Below, piece by piece: positions 6,980 to 16,306 of a DNA stretch of 64,000 nt. The stretch is from an uncultured Eubacteriales bacterium. GTDB taxonomy: Bacteria; Bacillota; Clostridia; Oscillospirales; Acutalibacteraceae. Position 1 is the first letter of the stretch. Each line of letters starts with the position of its first letter. Below the pieces are notes generated by a model that made no database searches, was not told the origin of the DNA, and saw nothing but the letters and a program-made list of their open reading frames with translations. The position numbers were made by a program, and so were the translations under genes. The stretch spans positions 107,703 through 171,702 of the forward strand of contig CAKSOB010000001.1 of the NCBI GenBank assembly GCA_934476545.1, written 5' to 3'.

Positions 6980-9613
6980 TTATTTCTTTGCAGTTGGCTT
7001 TTTTGCAGTAGTCGGTGCAGTTTTTGCAGCCGGCTTCGTTGCAGCGGCAGTGGTTGCCGGAGCCTCTGTTGTCTTTGCTGCTGCCTTTGCAGTGGTTGTT
7101 CTTGTGGTTTTTGCAGCAGTCTTTGCAGTGCTCTTTGTAGCAGGAGTTTTGGTTGTCTTTGTGGTGGAAGAGGTCTTCTTTGCAGGAGCCTTCTTCTCCT
7201 CAACAGGGTGTGGCAATGGCTTTGCATTCCAGATATTCTCTGCGTACTCTCTGATTGCTCTGTCCGCAGCAAAACGACCTGCCTGCGCAATGTTTACAGC
7301 ACACATGCTGTTCCACTTCATTGGATCGTTATACAGCTTCTCTGCCTTCTCTCTTGCAGCACGATAAGCATCGAAATCTGCCAGAACCATGTATGGGTCC
7401 TTGGTGGTCAGATTGTCTGCAATATTCTCGAAGGTAGTACCGCTGATGCCGTGTTTCATTGCATCCAGTGCATTGCGAATCACTTCGTTCTGGTTCACAA
7501 TGTTCTGTGGGCAGTAACCCTCAGCAGCCAACTTGTTTACTTCCGGTGTAGTCAAACCGAAGAGGATGATGTTGTCATCACCTACGGACTCATGGATCTC
7601 TACGTTTGCACCATCCAGAGTACCCATGGTTACCGCGCCGTTAATCATGAACTTCATGTTGCCGGTACCGGAGGCTTCCTTACCTGCCTGAGAAATCTGC
7701 TGGCTGATATCGCCTGCAGGAATCAGCTTCTCTGCAACGGTTACACGGTAATCCTCAATGTAAACAACCTTCATCATCTTGTTTACGGAAGGATCGTTGT
7801 TGATCATCTCGCCCAGCTTGTAGATGAACTGCATCATCTGCTTTGCGAAGTAGTAACCCGGAGCAGCCTTTGCACCAAAGATGTAGGTTCTTGGTGTGAT
7901 GGTCTTGCTTGGGTTTGCCTTGAGCCACTGGTAAGTTGCCAGAATGTTCAAGGCATTCAGGTGCTGACGCTTATACTCGTGCATCCGCTTGATCTGTACG
8001 TCGAAAATGGAATCCGGATCAATGTCGATGTTGTTGTGCTTCTTTACATACTCGGCAAACTTCACCTTGTTTTCCTTTTTCACCTGTGCCAGCTTCTTCA
8101 GGAATGCAGCGTCATCCTTGTAAGCCATCAGCTTTTGCAGCTCGGATGCCTCACGGATATAGCCCTCGCCGATGGTTTCGTTCAGCAAGTTTGCAAGACC
8201 CGGGTTGGACTGGTTCAACCAACGGCGGTGTGCAATACCGTTTGTAACGTTGGTGAACTTATCCGGCATTTCGGTGTAGAAATCGTGGAATACATCGTCC
8301 TTCAGAATCTGGCTGTGCAGTGCAGCAACGCCGTTTACCTTGTGGCTTGCAACAACTGCCAGGTTTGCCATCTTTACATAGCCGTCGTTCAACGGAGCCA
8401 TGCGGCCAACCTTGTAGCCGTCTACGCCGATATCGTGCATATCCTTGCAGAAACGACGGTTGATTTCCTCTACGATCTGATAGATTCTAGGCAGCAGCAT
8501 CTTAAACAAATCTACACCCCAACACTCCAGAGCCTCTGCCATAACGGTGTGGTTGGTGTAAGCGATGGTTCTGGTAACAATATCCCATGCCTTCTCCCAA
8601 CCATAGCCGCATTCGTCCATCATAATCCGCATCAGTTCCGGAACAGCCAGAACCGGGTGGGTATCGTTCAGGTGGATTGCAACTACATCCGGCAGGTTAT
8701 CCAGGGAGCTGTATACCTGCAGGTGACGGCGAACGATGTCCTGAACAGTTGCAGACACCAAGAAGTACTGCTGTGTCAAACGGAGGCTCTTGCCTTCCAT
8801 GTGGTTATCTTCCGGATACAGAACCTTTGTGATGGACTCTGCCATAGCATTCTGCTCCAGCGCGTGGAGATAGTCACCGCTGTTGAATGCCTTCATGTCA
8901 AATTCCGGAGATTTGGAATCCCACAGTCTGAGCAGGCTGATGGTCTTACCATCCATACCGGAAACATACATATCGTATGGCAATGCGGTGATTCTCTTGT
9001 AGTTCTTGTGGTCTACAATGTGGTAGCCGTCTTCCCAACGATCCTCTACCTGACCGCCGAAGTGTACCTCGATTTTCTTATCGGTTGCGGATTGCAGCCA
9101 AATTCTGCCGCCCGGCAGCCAAAAGTCCGGCAGCTCAGTCTGCCAACCGTCTACCAGCTTTTGACGGAAAATACCGTACTCATACAGCAAGGAATAACCG
9201 GTTGCCTGATAGCCGTCGGTTGCCAAGCCATCCAAGAAGCAAGCAGCCAAACGACCCAAACCGCCGTTGCCCAAGCCTGCATCCGGTTCTTCTTCGTAGA
9301 TCTGATCCAAATCAATTCCCATGCCGTCCAAAGCCTTGCGGAAATCATGCTCAATGCCCAGATTGAACAGATTGTTTCTCAAGGAACGACCCATGAGGAA
9401 CTCCATGCACAGGTAGTAAACCTGCTTGGAATTGGTTTCGGCAGTAAGCTTTTTATTCTCTGCTCTGCCCTTTGCCATCATGGCACGAACGATCATAACG
9501 ACCGCTTTATAGATTTCCTGATTGGACGCTTGCTCCAGTTCAACGCCAAAGGTTTGTTCCAAATTGGCTTTGATCTGTGCCTGAATGTCTTCCACTGGTT
9601 GTTTATAATTCAT
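6980..9613 (-). CDS. glgP: Glycogen/maltodextrin phosphorylase with Lys/Ala/Thr-rich C-terminal tail
   Basis: An 877-residue GT35 enzyme that releases glucose-1-phosphate from the non-reducing ends of alpha-1,4-glucans using pyridoxal phosphate. Residues 1 to about 800 are a complete phosphorylase. The N-terminal half has G-N-G-G-L-G-R-L-A-A-C-F-L-D, and the PLP-lysine block is G-T-G-N-M-K-F, followed by G-T-L-D-G-A-N-V-E-I. After P-H-P-V the last 73 residues (about 805-877) are only K, A, T, P, S, E and R in short repeats, like histone-H1 or AlgP tails. The ATG at 9613 follows GGAGG 11 nt upstream; an in-frame extension to 9661 lacks a ribosome site. The tail is in frame with no stop and ends just before the terminator, so it looks like part of the expressed protein. 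Confidence 0.95.
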   Translation of the reverse strand: MNYKQPVEDIQAQIKANLEQTFGVELEQASNQEIYKAVVMIVRAMMAKGRAENKKLTAETNSKQVYYLCMEFLMGRSLRNNLFNLGIEHDFRKALDGMGIDLDQIYEEEPDAGLGNGGLGRLAACFLDGLATDGYQATGYSLLYEYGIFRQKLVDGWQTELPDFWLPGGRIWLQSATDKKIEVHFGGQVEDRWEDGYHIVDHKNYKRITALPYDMYVSGMDGKTISLLRLWDSKSPEFDMKAFNSGDYLHALEQNAMAESITKVLYPEDNHMEGKSLRLTQQYFLVSATVQDIVRRHLQVYSSLDNLPDVVAIHLNDTHPVLAVPELMRIMMDECGYGWEKAWDIVTRTIAYTNHTVMAEALECWGVDLFKMLLPRIYQIVEEINRRFCKDMHDIGVDGYKVGRMAPLNDGYVKMANLAVVASHKVNGVAALHSQILKDDVFHDFYTEMPDKFTNVTNGIAHRRWLNQSNPGLANLLNETIGEGYIREASELQKLMAYKDDAAFLKKLAQVKKENKVKFAEYVKKHNNIDIDPDSIFDVQIKRMHEYKRQHLNALNILATYQWLKANPSKTITPRTYIFGAKAAPGYYFAKQMMQFIYKLGEMINNDPSVNKMMKVVYIEDYRVTVAEKLIPAGDISQQISQAGKEASGTGNMKFMINGAVTMGTLDGANVEIHESVGDDNIILFGLTTPEVNKLAAEGYCPQNIVNQNEVIRNALDAMKHGISGTTFENIADNLTTKDPYMVLADFDAYRAAREKAEKLYNDPMKWNSMCAVNIAQAGRFAADRAIREYAENIWNAKPLPHPVEEKKAPAKKTSSTTKTTKTPATKSTAKTAAKTTRTTTAKAAAKTTEAPATTAAATKPAAKTAPTTAKKPTAKK

Positions 9614-10120
9614 ATATAGACACTTCCTCCATAAATTTAATAACACTGTGCGCTCGATCACTTACAAAACATAGTGATCCCAGATTGAAAGTATGGTCAT
9701 TATACTACAAAAAATGGAACTTTTCAACCGCAATGCCAATATTTCAAAAAAATCGTGCAATACCCATAAAACCGTTGAAACTACGTGGATTTCTCCATTT
9801 TCTATTTTAAAAAAATCCCTTTTTCATTACTCCGCAAAAAGCCCTGATTTTTGTGCGAAATATACAAAAAGCATTCTTTGCGAAAAAATATTTTATTACC
9901 AACTGTTACCCACACTTTCTCTCCCAGAGATTTGGATAAAATACACAAACCTATACACAATTCCATGTATAAGTATTACAAACACTTAGGGGGAATTCTT
10001 TTGCGCTACGGTGCAGGATATGGTAGAATAGAAGAAATCTCAATGTTTTGAGAATCCTTTCGCTTTGTCGTTTTTCAGATTCTCAACGCACCGTCTTTTT
10101 GTATCAAAGGAGGTTATACC
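9614..10120. other. Intergenic region between divergent glgP and the U32 gene
   Basis: 507 bp without a credible gene. The left part is A+T-rich and holds the glgP ribosome site. The right part holds the U32 promoter (10001-10029) and a leader with a TTGAGAATC / GATTCTCAA inverted repeat (about 10048-10086). I see no riboswitch signature. Confidence 0.6.
10001..10029 (+). promoter_or_regulatory. Sigma-A promoter of the U32 gene
   Basis: TTGCGC (10001-10006), 17-bp spacer, TAGAAT (10024-10029). The roughly 85-nt leader contains a 9-bp stem. Confidence 0.7.
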
Positions 10121-12214
10121 ATGCGATCCCATCGGAACCAACTGGAAATCTTAGCACCTGCCGGCTCTATGGAATCTTTGCAGGCTGCCGTTCGCAGCGG
10201 CGCAAACGCCGTTTATCTGGGTGCAGAATCTTTTAGCGCACGGGGAAACGCCAAAAACTTTAGCCGAGAACAGCTGCGGGAAGCCGTGGAATACTGCCAC
10301 TTGGCCGGTGTTGCGGTTCATCTTGCCATCAACACCGTTTTGTTTGATAAAGAATTGCCGGAAGCCTTGGAGTTGGCACAGTACGCCTGCTCCCTACCGG
10401 TAGATGCCGTCATTGTCCAAGACTGGGGATTATTCCGTCTGCTGCGCCAAGCCGCACCGGAGTTGCCCATTCACTGCTCTACCCAAATGTCCATCCACAC
10501 GCCTGCCGGTGCCAAGCTCATGGCAGACCAAGGCGCATCCCGTGTGGTGTTATCTCGTGAACTGTCTTTGCGGGAAATTCAAGAAATCTCCGCTGCTACA
10601 CCGGTGGAACTGGAGCATTTCGTTCACGGCGCGCTGTGTATGTGCGTATCGGGACAATGTTACTTCAGTGCCGTCCTAGGCTCCCGCAGCGGAAACCGTG
10701 GACTGTGCGCACAGCCTTGCCGACTGCCCTTTTCCGCAAAGGGCGGTACCGGCTATGATTTGAGCTTGAAGGATTTATCCATGATTTCCAGAATGGATGC
10801 GTTGCGAGAAGTCGGCGTAGACTCCTGTAAAATTGAAGGGCGAATGAAGCGCCCCGAATATGTTGCCGCTGCCACTGCCGCCGCACGATATGCCGCCGAT
10901 GGACAACCCATTCCACCGGAACTGATGAAAAACTTAGAGTCGGTCTTTTCTCGTTCCGGCTTTACCAGCGGATACCCGGACGGTAAATTGGGCGTAGAAA
11001 TGTTCGGTACCCGCACCTATGAGGATGTGACCGGCGCAACAAAATCTGTATTTTCCTCTTTGCAAGGATTGTATCAAAAAGAGCGACAGAGCGTTCCTCT
11101 AACGATGCGCTTCGCTGCAAAATTAAATATGCCCTGCACCTTGACGGTCAGTGACGGAACCCATTCCGTTACCGTTTCCGGAACAGTGTGTGAGCTGGCA
11201 CAAAATCGCCCTTTAGACCCGGAACGATGTCAAACACAACTGCAAAAAACAGGCGGCACGGTCTTTTTTATCGAAAAGTATACTGCCGATATTGATAACA
11301 GCGTGGCACTTCCGATTTCCGCACTTAATGAATTGCGGCGAGAAGCATTGGAACAGCTTTCCGTTTTGCGAAAACAACGCTCACCGATTCCGTTTACCAT
11401 GCCAACTTTCAACAAGGAGCGTCATCTTTGTGGAAAACCTGCGCTGCGTGCCGTTTTTTCTCAGGTGAAATCCGCCTCGGATATCCCGGACAGCGCCACT
11501 GTTTGTGAGCGTATTTTTGTCCCGCTCTCCACCAAGCAAGATGTTCTGGAAGCATTGTTATCCCGTGGATTGCCATTGGGCGTTACCGTTCCAAGAGGAA
11601 TGTTCGGACAGGAACAACAAGCACGAAAAGCCTTACAGCGATGTAACGAACTGGGAATCAACCACGGTCTGGCAGGAACCATCGGTGGGATTGCTTTATT
11701 GAAAGAAACGGATATGACCATTCACGGCGGATTTTCTCTGAATATTACCAACAGCCAGTCTTTAGAATACTTCCGCTCTCTCGGTGTTTCCGACGCAGAA
11801 TTATCCTGCGAGATTACGCTCTCCCAAGCGGCTGCCATGGGCGGAACCATGCCCCGTGGCTTAGTTGCCTATGGACGGCTTCCTTTGATGCTGACACGGA
11901 ACTGTCCTGCCGCCAATCACCCTGACGGATGCCGTGGCTGTGAGAATCGTGGCGGTACACGCCCGGCGCAAATTGTAGACCGAAAGGGAATCGTTTTCCC
12001 GATTCAATGTGAAAACGGATGCAGCACCGTATTAAACAGCGTTCCTCTTGTATGGAGTGACCAACTAAGCGCCTTAAAGGGGGTTGATTTTCTCACTTTA
12101 AACGTAACTGTTGAAAACTCTGTTGAAACTGACGAAATCTTTTTTGTATACAAAAATGGTAAAAATTTAAAAATCCCCTTAACTAGGGGACTTTATCGCC
12201 GTGGCGTAGTTTGA
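10121..12214 (+). CDS. Peptidase U32 family protein (RlhA-like, with DUF3656-type C-terminus)
   Basis: A 697-residue protein. The N-terminal TIM-barrel-like domain opens with E-I-L-A-P-A-G-S and carries the U32 signature E-H-F-V-H-G-A-L-C-x-C-x-S-G-Q-C near residues 166-181. This is followed by R-G-x-C-A-Q-P-C-R and C-K-I-E-G-R-M-K, whose cysteines are typical of the RNA-hydroxylase branch. The C-terminal half matches the long U32 architecture and ends with a second cysteine cluster (C-P-x9-C-R-G-C). Long U32 proteins such as E. coli RlhA hydroxylate 23S rRNA rather than cleave proteins, so tRNA/rRNA hydroxylation is the better guess than collagenase activity. The start is fixed by AAAGGAGG 7 nt upstream. 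It is monocistronic. Confidence 0.88.
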   Translation: MRSHRNQLEILAPAGSMESLQAAVRSGANAVYLGAESFSARGNAKNFSREQLREAVEYCHLAGVAVHLAINTVLFDKELPEALELAQYACSLPVDAVIVQDWGLFRLLRQAAPELPIHCSTQMSIHTPAGAKLMADQGASRVVLSRELSLREIQEISAATPVELEHFVHGALCMCVSGQCYFSAVLGSRSGNRGLCAQPCRLPFSAKGGTGYDLSLKDLSMISRMDALREVGVDSCKIEGRMKRPEYVAAATAAARYAADGQPIPPELMKNLESVFSRSGFTSGYPDGKLGVEMFGTRTYEDVTGATKSVFSSLQGLYQKERQSVPLTMRFAAKLNMPCTLTVSDGTHSVTVSGTVCELAQNRPLDPERCQTQLQKTGGTVFFIEKYTADIDNSVALPISALNELRREALEQLSVLRKQRSPIPFTMPTFNKERHLCGKPALRAVFSQVKSASDIPDSATVCERIFVPLSTKQDVLEALLSRGLPLGVTVPRGMFGQEQQARKALQRCNELGINHGLAGTIGGIALLKETDMTIHGGFSLNITNSQSLEYFRSLGVSDAELSCEITLSQAAAMGGTMPRGLVAYGRLPLMLTRNCPAANHPDGCRGCENRGGTRPAQIVDRKGIVFPIQCENGCSTVLNSVPLVWSDQLSALKGVDFLTLNVTVENSVETDEIFFVYKNGKNLKIPLTRGLYRRGVV

Positions 12215-12569
12215 ACAGTCTTGTGGAAAAGGTTTCAACATTTCACAAAAAATGGATTTTCCCGCCATTTCCACGATAAGAATATGACACACAATCCCCA
12301 AAATAGGCTATTTTTTCCAAAACAACCCGACTTTTCGTCTACTTTCGGTTCCAATCTGTTTTTTCATGCCGCAAAATTGCCGGATTTTCGCATCCCTTCG
12401 CCATATTTTTCACTTGTCAACACCCTGTCATCTATGGTATGATTACCATATCTTTAAGTTTATCGTTTAGCGATTGATTTCGCTTTCCAGTATCGTTTCA
12501 AAGGGTGGCGCCTCCACCCTGCAACGAACATCTACCTGTTTTGAAAAATCTCTTTGAGGTGATAACAAC
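12215..12569 (+). other. Intergenic region before the surface-polymer operon
   Basis: 355 bp with no supported gene; a 73-codon frame lacks a ribosome site. It contains TGTGGAAAA (12222) and GTTTCAACA (12232), part of a cluster of DnaA-box-like 9-mers that begins inside the U32 gene. It also holds the operon promoter and a leader hairpin AGGGTGG / CCACCCT (about 12501-12520). Confidence 0.6.
12414..12443 (+). promoter_or_regulatory. Promoter of the surface-polymer operon
   Basis: TTGTCA (12414-12419), 18-bp spacer, TATGAT (12438-12443). Confidence 0.65.
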
Positions 12570-14351
12570 ATGATTAACTGTATCAACGACCATCAACTGA
12601 CGGCGACGGTCGTTCGCATTGAGTGGGAACGCATCATCGTTTCCATTGATGTAAAATTATCTTTTGCGTCGGGGGTGGACAAATCCGAGCCACTGCAATT
12701 TTATGCCGTGAATGGCCTGTTTTGCGCCAAGGCACTGTTTGAAGCAGAGCAAATCTCCGACGACCACTACCGGTTATCTATGAACCTGACCAACCCCGGC
12801 GATGTTCGTTGTCTGCCGGTTGGCACCTATTCCATTGCTATTTGCCGTGGAGAGAACATTTTGGCAACTGCCGTTGTGGATCCGGAATACACTGCAAACT
12901 TGGAAGACCGATCCCGTAACTTTCTCTTTGGCGGACGAAGCAAAGTGTATACCGTTACCTTTATGGTGAGAGAAGGCGAAGAGGATCTTCCCTTTATCAT
13001 GTATGTGCTTTGCTCCAAGCGTTCCGGTATGGACTTCCCTACTGATGGCAAAAAGAGCAACGGCGGCTTCAATATGGCAGCGTTTAAAAAGAAACACTCC
13101 CGTCCGTTCCTACGGAAAATTTATCGGATGCAGCGAAAGAAAAAGAACAATGAAAAACCTGTGGTGCTATTCCTTTCGGAACAAAGTGACCGCTTAGGCT
13201 CTAACTTAACTTCGGTACGGAACCGTATGAAAGAACGTGGATTGGACAAGCAGTTCACGATCATAGAATCTGCCCGCATGGCAACTTCTCAGCCGCAATC
13301 CCAGAAAAGCTGGATGGCACTGATGAAAAAACTCGCCGTTGCCGATGTTATTTATCTGGATGACCACGCACCGGTTCTGGATTGGCTGAAATTGGAAGAA
13401 TCCACCAAGGTCATTCAGCTTTGGCATGCAGGCGCAGGCTTTAAGTCCTCCGGTTACAGCCGTTGGGGACACATTGGCTGCCCCGGCCCTTCCAGCTGCC
13501 ACCGTCAATACACCTACGGCATTGCAGGCTCCCGCCACATTGCACACTTCTTCTCCGAGGTTTGGGGTATCAACACGGAGAACGTTCTGCCGACCGGTAT
13601 GCCTCGTATCGACGAATACTTAGATCCGGTCTATCGAGAGAAGAAAACAGCAGAATTGTATCAACAATTCCCAATGTGCAAGGGAAAGAAGGTTATTCTG
13701 TTTGCACCGACCTATCGTGGTAAAAACAGAGCTGATGCTTATTACCCTTATGAACTGATTGACTTTGAAAAGCTGTATCAACTCTGCGGCGACGAATACG
13801 TTGTTCTGTTTAAGATGCACCCTTGGGTTAGTGCGCCGGTTCCCTTGGAGGAGCGGTTCCAAGATCGGTTTGTGGATGCCAACACTTATCCAAACATCAA
13901 TGATCTGTTCTACATTACAGACCTGCTCATCACAGATTATTCCTCCAATATTTTTGAATATTCTTTGATGCGCCGCCCAATGTTGTTCTTCGCCTTTGAT
14001 AAAATTCAGTACTCCTTCTCTCGTGGATTCCACAGAGATTATGAGCTGTCCGCTCCCGGTAAGGTGTGCTACAACTTTGAGGAGCTGTTGACCGCTCTGG
14101 AACAAAAAGACTTCGAGTACGAAAAGGTGGAGGAGTATGTAGCCCACCACTTCGACCACATCGACAGCAACAGCTCCGATCGTGTCATCGACTGGACCTT
14201 GTTGGATCAGATTCCGGAGGACTTGCGGCTTGCCATTGAGGCGAAAAAGAAGCAAGTGGAATCTCTGCCCTTCTTAGACTTTACCGTTTTGGATGTTGTA
14301 GGAGAACAAGAAGAATCCGACGGCACCGAAGAGGAAGAAGAAACCACATGA
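12570..14351 (+). CDS. CDP-glycerol glycerophosphotransferase family protein (TagB/TagF-like)
   Basis: A 593-residue membrane-associated transferase of the teichoic-acid polymerase superfamily, which adds (poly)glycerol- or ribitol-phosphate from CDP-activated donors. Residues 1 to about 150 are a beta-rich N-terminal domain. The transferase domain follows, with the family histidines in L-W-H-A-G-A-G-F-K and K-M-H-P-W, the P-T-G-M-P-R-I-D segment, F-A-P-T-Y-R-G-K, and the L-I-T-D-Y-S-S nucleotide-binding block. The C-terminus is a short acidic tail. The start has GAGGTG upstream. It leads an operon with a cytidylyltransferase 26 bp downstream, which suits a pathway making a CDP-polyol and transferring it. 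The acceptor and polyol are unknown. Confidence 0.87.
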   Translation: MINCINDHQLTATVVRIEWERIIVSIDVKLSFASGVDKSEPLQFYAVNGLFCAKALFEAEQISDDHYRLSMNLTNPGDVRCLPVGTYSIAICRGENILATAVVDPEYTANLEDRSRNFLFGGRSKVYTVTFMVREGEEDLPFIMYVLCSKRSGMDFPTDGKKSNGGFNMAAFKKKHSRPFLRKIYRMQRKKKNNEKPVVLFLSEQSDRLGSNLTSVRNRMKERGLDKQFTIIESARMATSQPQSQKSWMALMKKLAVADVIYLDDHAPVLDWLKLEESTKVIQLWHAGAGFKSSGYSRWGHIGCPGPSSCHRQYTYGIAGSRHIAHFFSEVWGINTENVLPTGMPRIDEYLDPVYREKKTAELYQQFPMCKGKKVILFAPTYRGKNRADAYYPYELIDFEKLYQLCGDEYVVLFKMHPWVSAPVPLEERFQDRFVDANTYPNINDLFYITDLLITDYSSNIFEYSLMRRPMLFFAFDKIQYSFSRGFHRDYELSAPGKVCYNFEELLTALEQKDFEYEKVEEYVAHHFDHIDSNSSDRVIDWTLLDQIPEDLRLAIEAKKKQVESLPFLDFTVLDVVGEQEESDGTEEEEETT

Positions 14352-14377
14352 TCTCTCTGGAAGGAGGAGGTTAACTT

Positions 14378-15166
14378 ATGAATATCGCAGCAATTTTTTC
14401 CGGCGGTTCCGGCGTTCGTATGGGTGCCGGCGTACCAAAACAATTTTTGCAGGTAAACGGCAAACCGATTTTGGTACATACCCTGGAGCTGTTTCAATAT
14501 CACGATCAAATCGACAAAATTTACATTTCCGTTATTGAGGAGTACATCGACTACGTTTGGGACTTGGTGGAAGAATATCACCTGACTAAAGTTTGCGGTG
14601 TGATGGCAGGCGGAGAAACCGCTCAGGATTCCATCTACAATGCCCTCAAGACCATTGCGTCAGAAAACGAACCGGACTCCATTGTGCTGCTGCACGACGG
14701 CGTTCGCCCGTTTGTTTCATATGAAACAATTCAAAACAACATTGAGGGTGTAAAAGCAAACGGCAATGCGATTACTTGTACTTCCTGCTTTGAAACCATT
14801 CTGCTCAGCGAAGGCGGCGAAACCGTAGATTCCGTTCCGTTCCGAAAGGATACCTATGCAGCGCAAGCACCGCAGAGCTTCTATCTGAAGGACATTATCG
14901 AAGCCCACGATACCATTCGTCAGCGTCCGAACCGCTACGAAAACATGGTAGACAACTGCACCATCATCAAAACACTGGGACAAACTGCTCACATGGTGCC
15001 GGGCAATCGAGGAAACATCAAGGTAACCACTCCGGAGGATGTTTACATCATGCGGGCTTTGCTGCAATACCAAGAGAACGAGGAAGCCTTCGGTTTGGCA
15101 ACCAACTTGGGTTCCAAAATCAACAGCGCCAAACGGCGTTCCAAAAGGGGGAACCACCATGCTTGA
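14378..15166 (+). CDS. TarI/IspD-like CDP-polyol cytidylyltransferase
   Basis: A 262-residue nucleotidyltransferase. The N-terminus has the CTP-binding loop G-G-S-G-V-R-M-G-x-x-x-P-K-Q-F at residues 9-23, then H-D-G-V-R-P-F near residue 109, and A-Q-A-P-Q-S-F. Its context (after a teichoic-acid-type transferase and before a sugar epimerase/reductase) favours TarI-type activity, making CDP-ribitol or a related CDP-polyol, over the isoprenoid enzyme IspD; both share the fold. The ATG follows GGAGGAGG. Its 3' end overlaps the next gene by 8 bp, showing translational coupling. A perfect palindrome resembling parS lies inside it (14713-14728). Confidence 0.85.
   Translation: MNIAAIFSGGSGVRMGAGVPKQFLQVNGKPILVHTLELFQYHDQIDKIYISVIEEYIDYVWDLVEEYHLTKVCGVMAGGETAQDSIYNALKTIASENEPDSIVLLHDGVRPFVSYETIQNNIEGVKANGNAITCTSCFETILLSEGGETVDSVPFRKDTYAAQAPQSFYLKDIIEAHDTIRQRPNRYENMVDNCTIIKTLGQTAHMVPGNRGNIKVTTPEDVYIMRALLQYQENEEAFGLATNLGSKINSAKRRSKRGNHHA
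14713..14728. other. parS-like palindrome inside the cytidylyltransferase gene
   Basis: TGTTTCATATGAAACA is a perfect 16-bp palindrome. It differs from the B. subtilis-type parS consensus only at the two central bases, and shares both 7-bp arms with the sites at 56147 and 56184. Confidence 0.5.
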
Positions 15167-16226
15167 GTGCGGAATTGATCACATTATGCAAGCGGACTTG
15201 GAAGCGGTTGCACAGGATACCACTCTGGTGCAAGCACTTTCCGGCAAGACTGTTTTTGTCACCGGCGCAACCGGATTAATCGGTTCTCAGGTAGTTCGTG
15301 CGCTTTGCTGCATGAATCGTCTGCACAATGCAAAGCTCCATGTAATTGCATTGGTTCGCAGCGAAGAAAAAGCAACGGCTCTCTTTGGCTCTTTAATCGA
15401 ACGTGGGGACGTTTCTCTTTGTCTTGGTGATGTTTCCACTCCGATTCAAGTAGACCAACCGGTGGATTATATCATCCACGGCGCAAGCCCGACCAGTTCT
15501 AAATTTTTCGTTACCAATCCGGTAGATACCATTCGTACTGCCATTGACGGTACCGCAAATGTTCTGGAGTTAGCAAGAGTAAAGCAAGTAGAAGGCTTCC
15601 TTTATCTTTCCTCTTTGGAGGTTTACGGCACCGTAGAGCCGGATGCAGGCTTTATTAAAGAGGATCATTATGGCTATATTGACCCTCTGAACGTCCGGAG
15701 CAGCTACTCCGAGGGCAAGCGCATGGTGGAATGCCTGTGCGTTTCCTACGGCGCACAGTACGGCGTACCGGTAAAAATCGCTCGTCTGTCCCAAACCTTT
15801 GGTCCCGGCGTGCTGTATCATGATGGTCGTGTTTTTGCGGAATTTGCCCGCTGCGCCATGGAGGGACGAGATATTGTCCTCCACACAAAAGGACGCACCG
15901 TACGCACCTACTGCTATACAAAAGACGCTGTCAGCGCGCTGCTGTATATTCTCACAAAGGGCGCAAAAAATGAAGCCTACAACGTAACCAACATGGATAC
16001 GGCTGTTTCCATTTGGGAGATGGCGCAGCTTGTTTGCGACACCTATCCGGAGCAGAAAATTCAAGTTACCTGCGACATGCCGGAGGACTTGAGCGCATTC
16101 GGCTACAATCCGGAAATGGTTATTAAGTTGGACAGCACAAAGCTGCAAGCCTTAGGTTGGAATGCCACTGTGGGATTGCAAGAGATGTACCAACGCATGA
16201 TTGAGAGCATCCAAAGTACAAAATAA
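15159..16226 (+). CDS. NAD-dependent epimerase/dehydratase (extended SDR)
   Basis: A 355-residue sugar-nucleotide-type oxidoreductase. The Rossmann motif G-A-T-G-L-I-G is near residue 36, an S-S-L-E-V-Y-G segment supplies the catalytic serine, and the tyrosine/lysine appear in Y-S-E-G-K-R (YxxxK). It acts in the cytoplasm, probably on the polyol or sugar handled by the preceding cytidylyltransferase; an IspD-like/SDR pair is a common arrangement in CDP-polyol pathways. The start at 15159 overlaps the previous stop and has a GGGGG ribosome site within the upstream gene. A much longer reading from 15039 lies inside the previous gene and is rejected. Confidence 0.85.
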   Translation: MLECGIDHIMQADLEAVAQDTTLVQALSGKTVFVTGATGLIGSQVVRALCCMNRLHNAKLHVIALVRSEEKATALFGSLIERGDVSLCLGDVSTPIQVDQPVDYIIHGASPTSSKFFVTNPVDTIRTAIDGTANVLELARVKQVEGFLYLSSLEVYGTVEPDAGFIKEDHYGYIDPLNVRSSYSEGKRMVECLCVSYGAQYGVPVKIARLSQTFGPGVLYHDGRVFAEFARCAMEGRDIVLHTKGRTVRTYCYTKDAVSALLYILTKGAKNEAYNVTNMDTAVSIWEMAQLVCDTYPEQKIQVTCDMPEDLSAFGYNPEMVIKLDSTKLQALGWNATVGLQEMYQRMIESIQSTK

Positions 16227-16306
16227 ATTCGGTTTGACTTCCGAACATTTCCCCGGAAAATCCATTAAATAATTTCCATCATAGAACACGAAAAGGAGGA
16301 GATTGT

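Noticed and set aside
7208..9619. 803-codon open frame on the + strand opposite glgP
   Set aside because: It is the antisense shadow of the strongly codon-biased phosphorylase gene; no ribosome site, and composition (Cys, His, Val, Leu) is not protein-like.
12221..12442. 73-codon frame after the U32 gene
   Set aside because: Starts with ATG but has no ribosome site and a composition rich in Phe and Pro typical of non-coding A+T-rich DNA; it overlaps the operon promoter.
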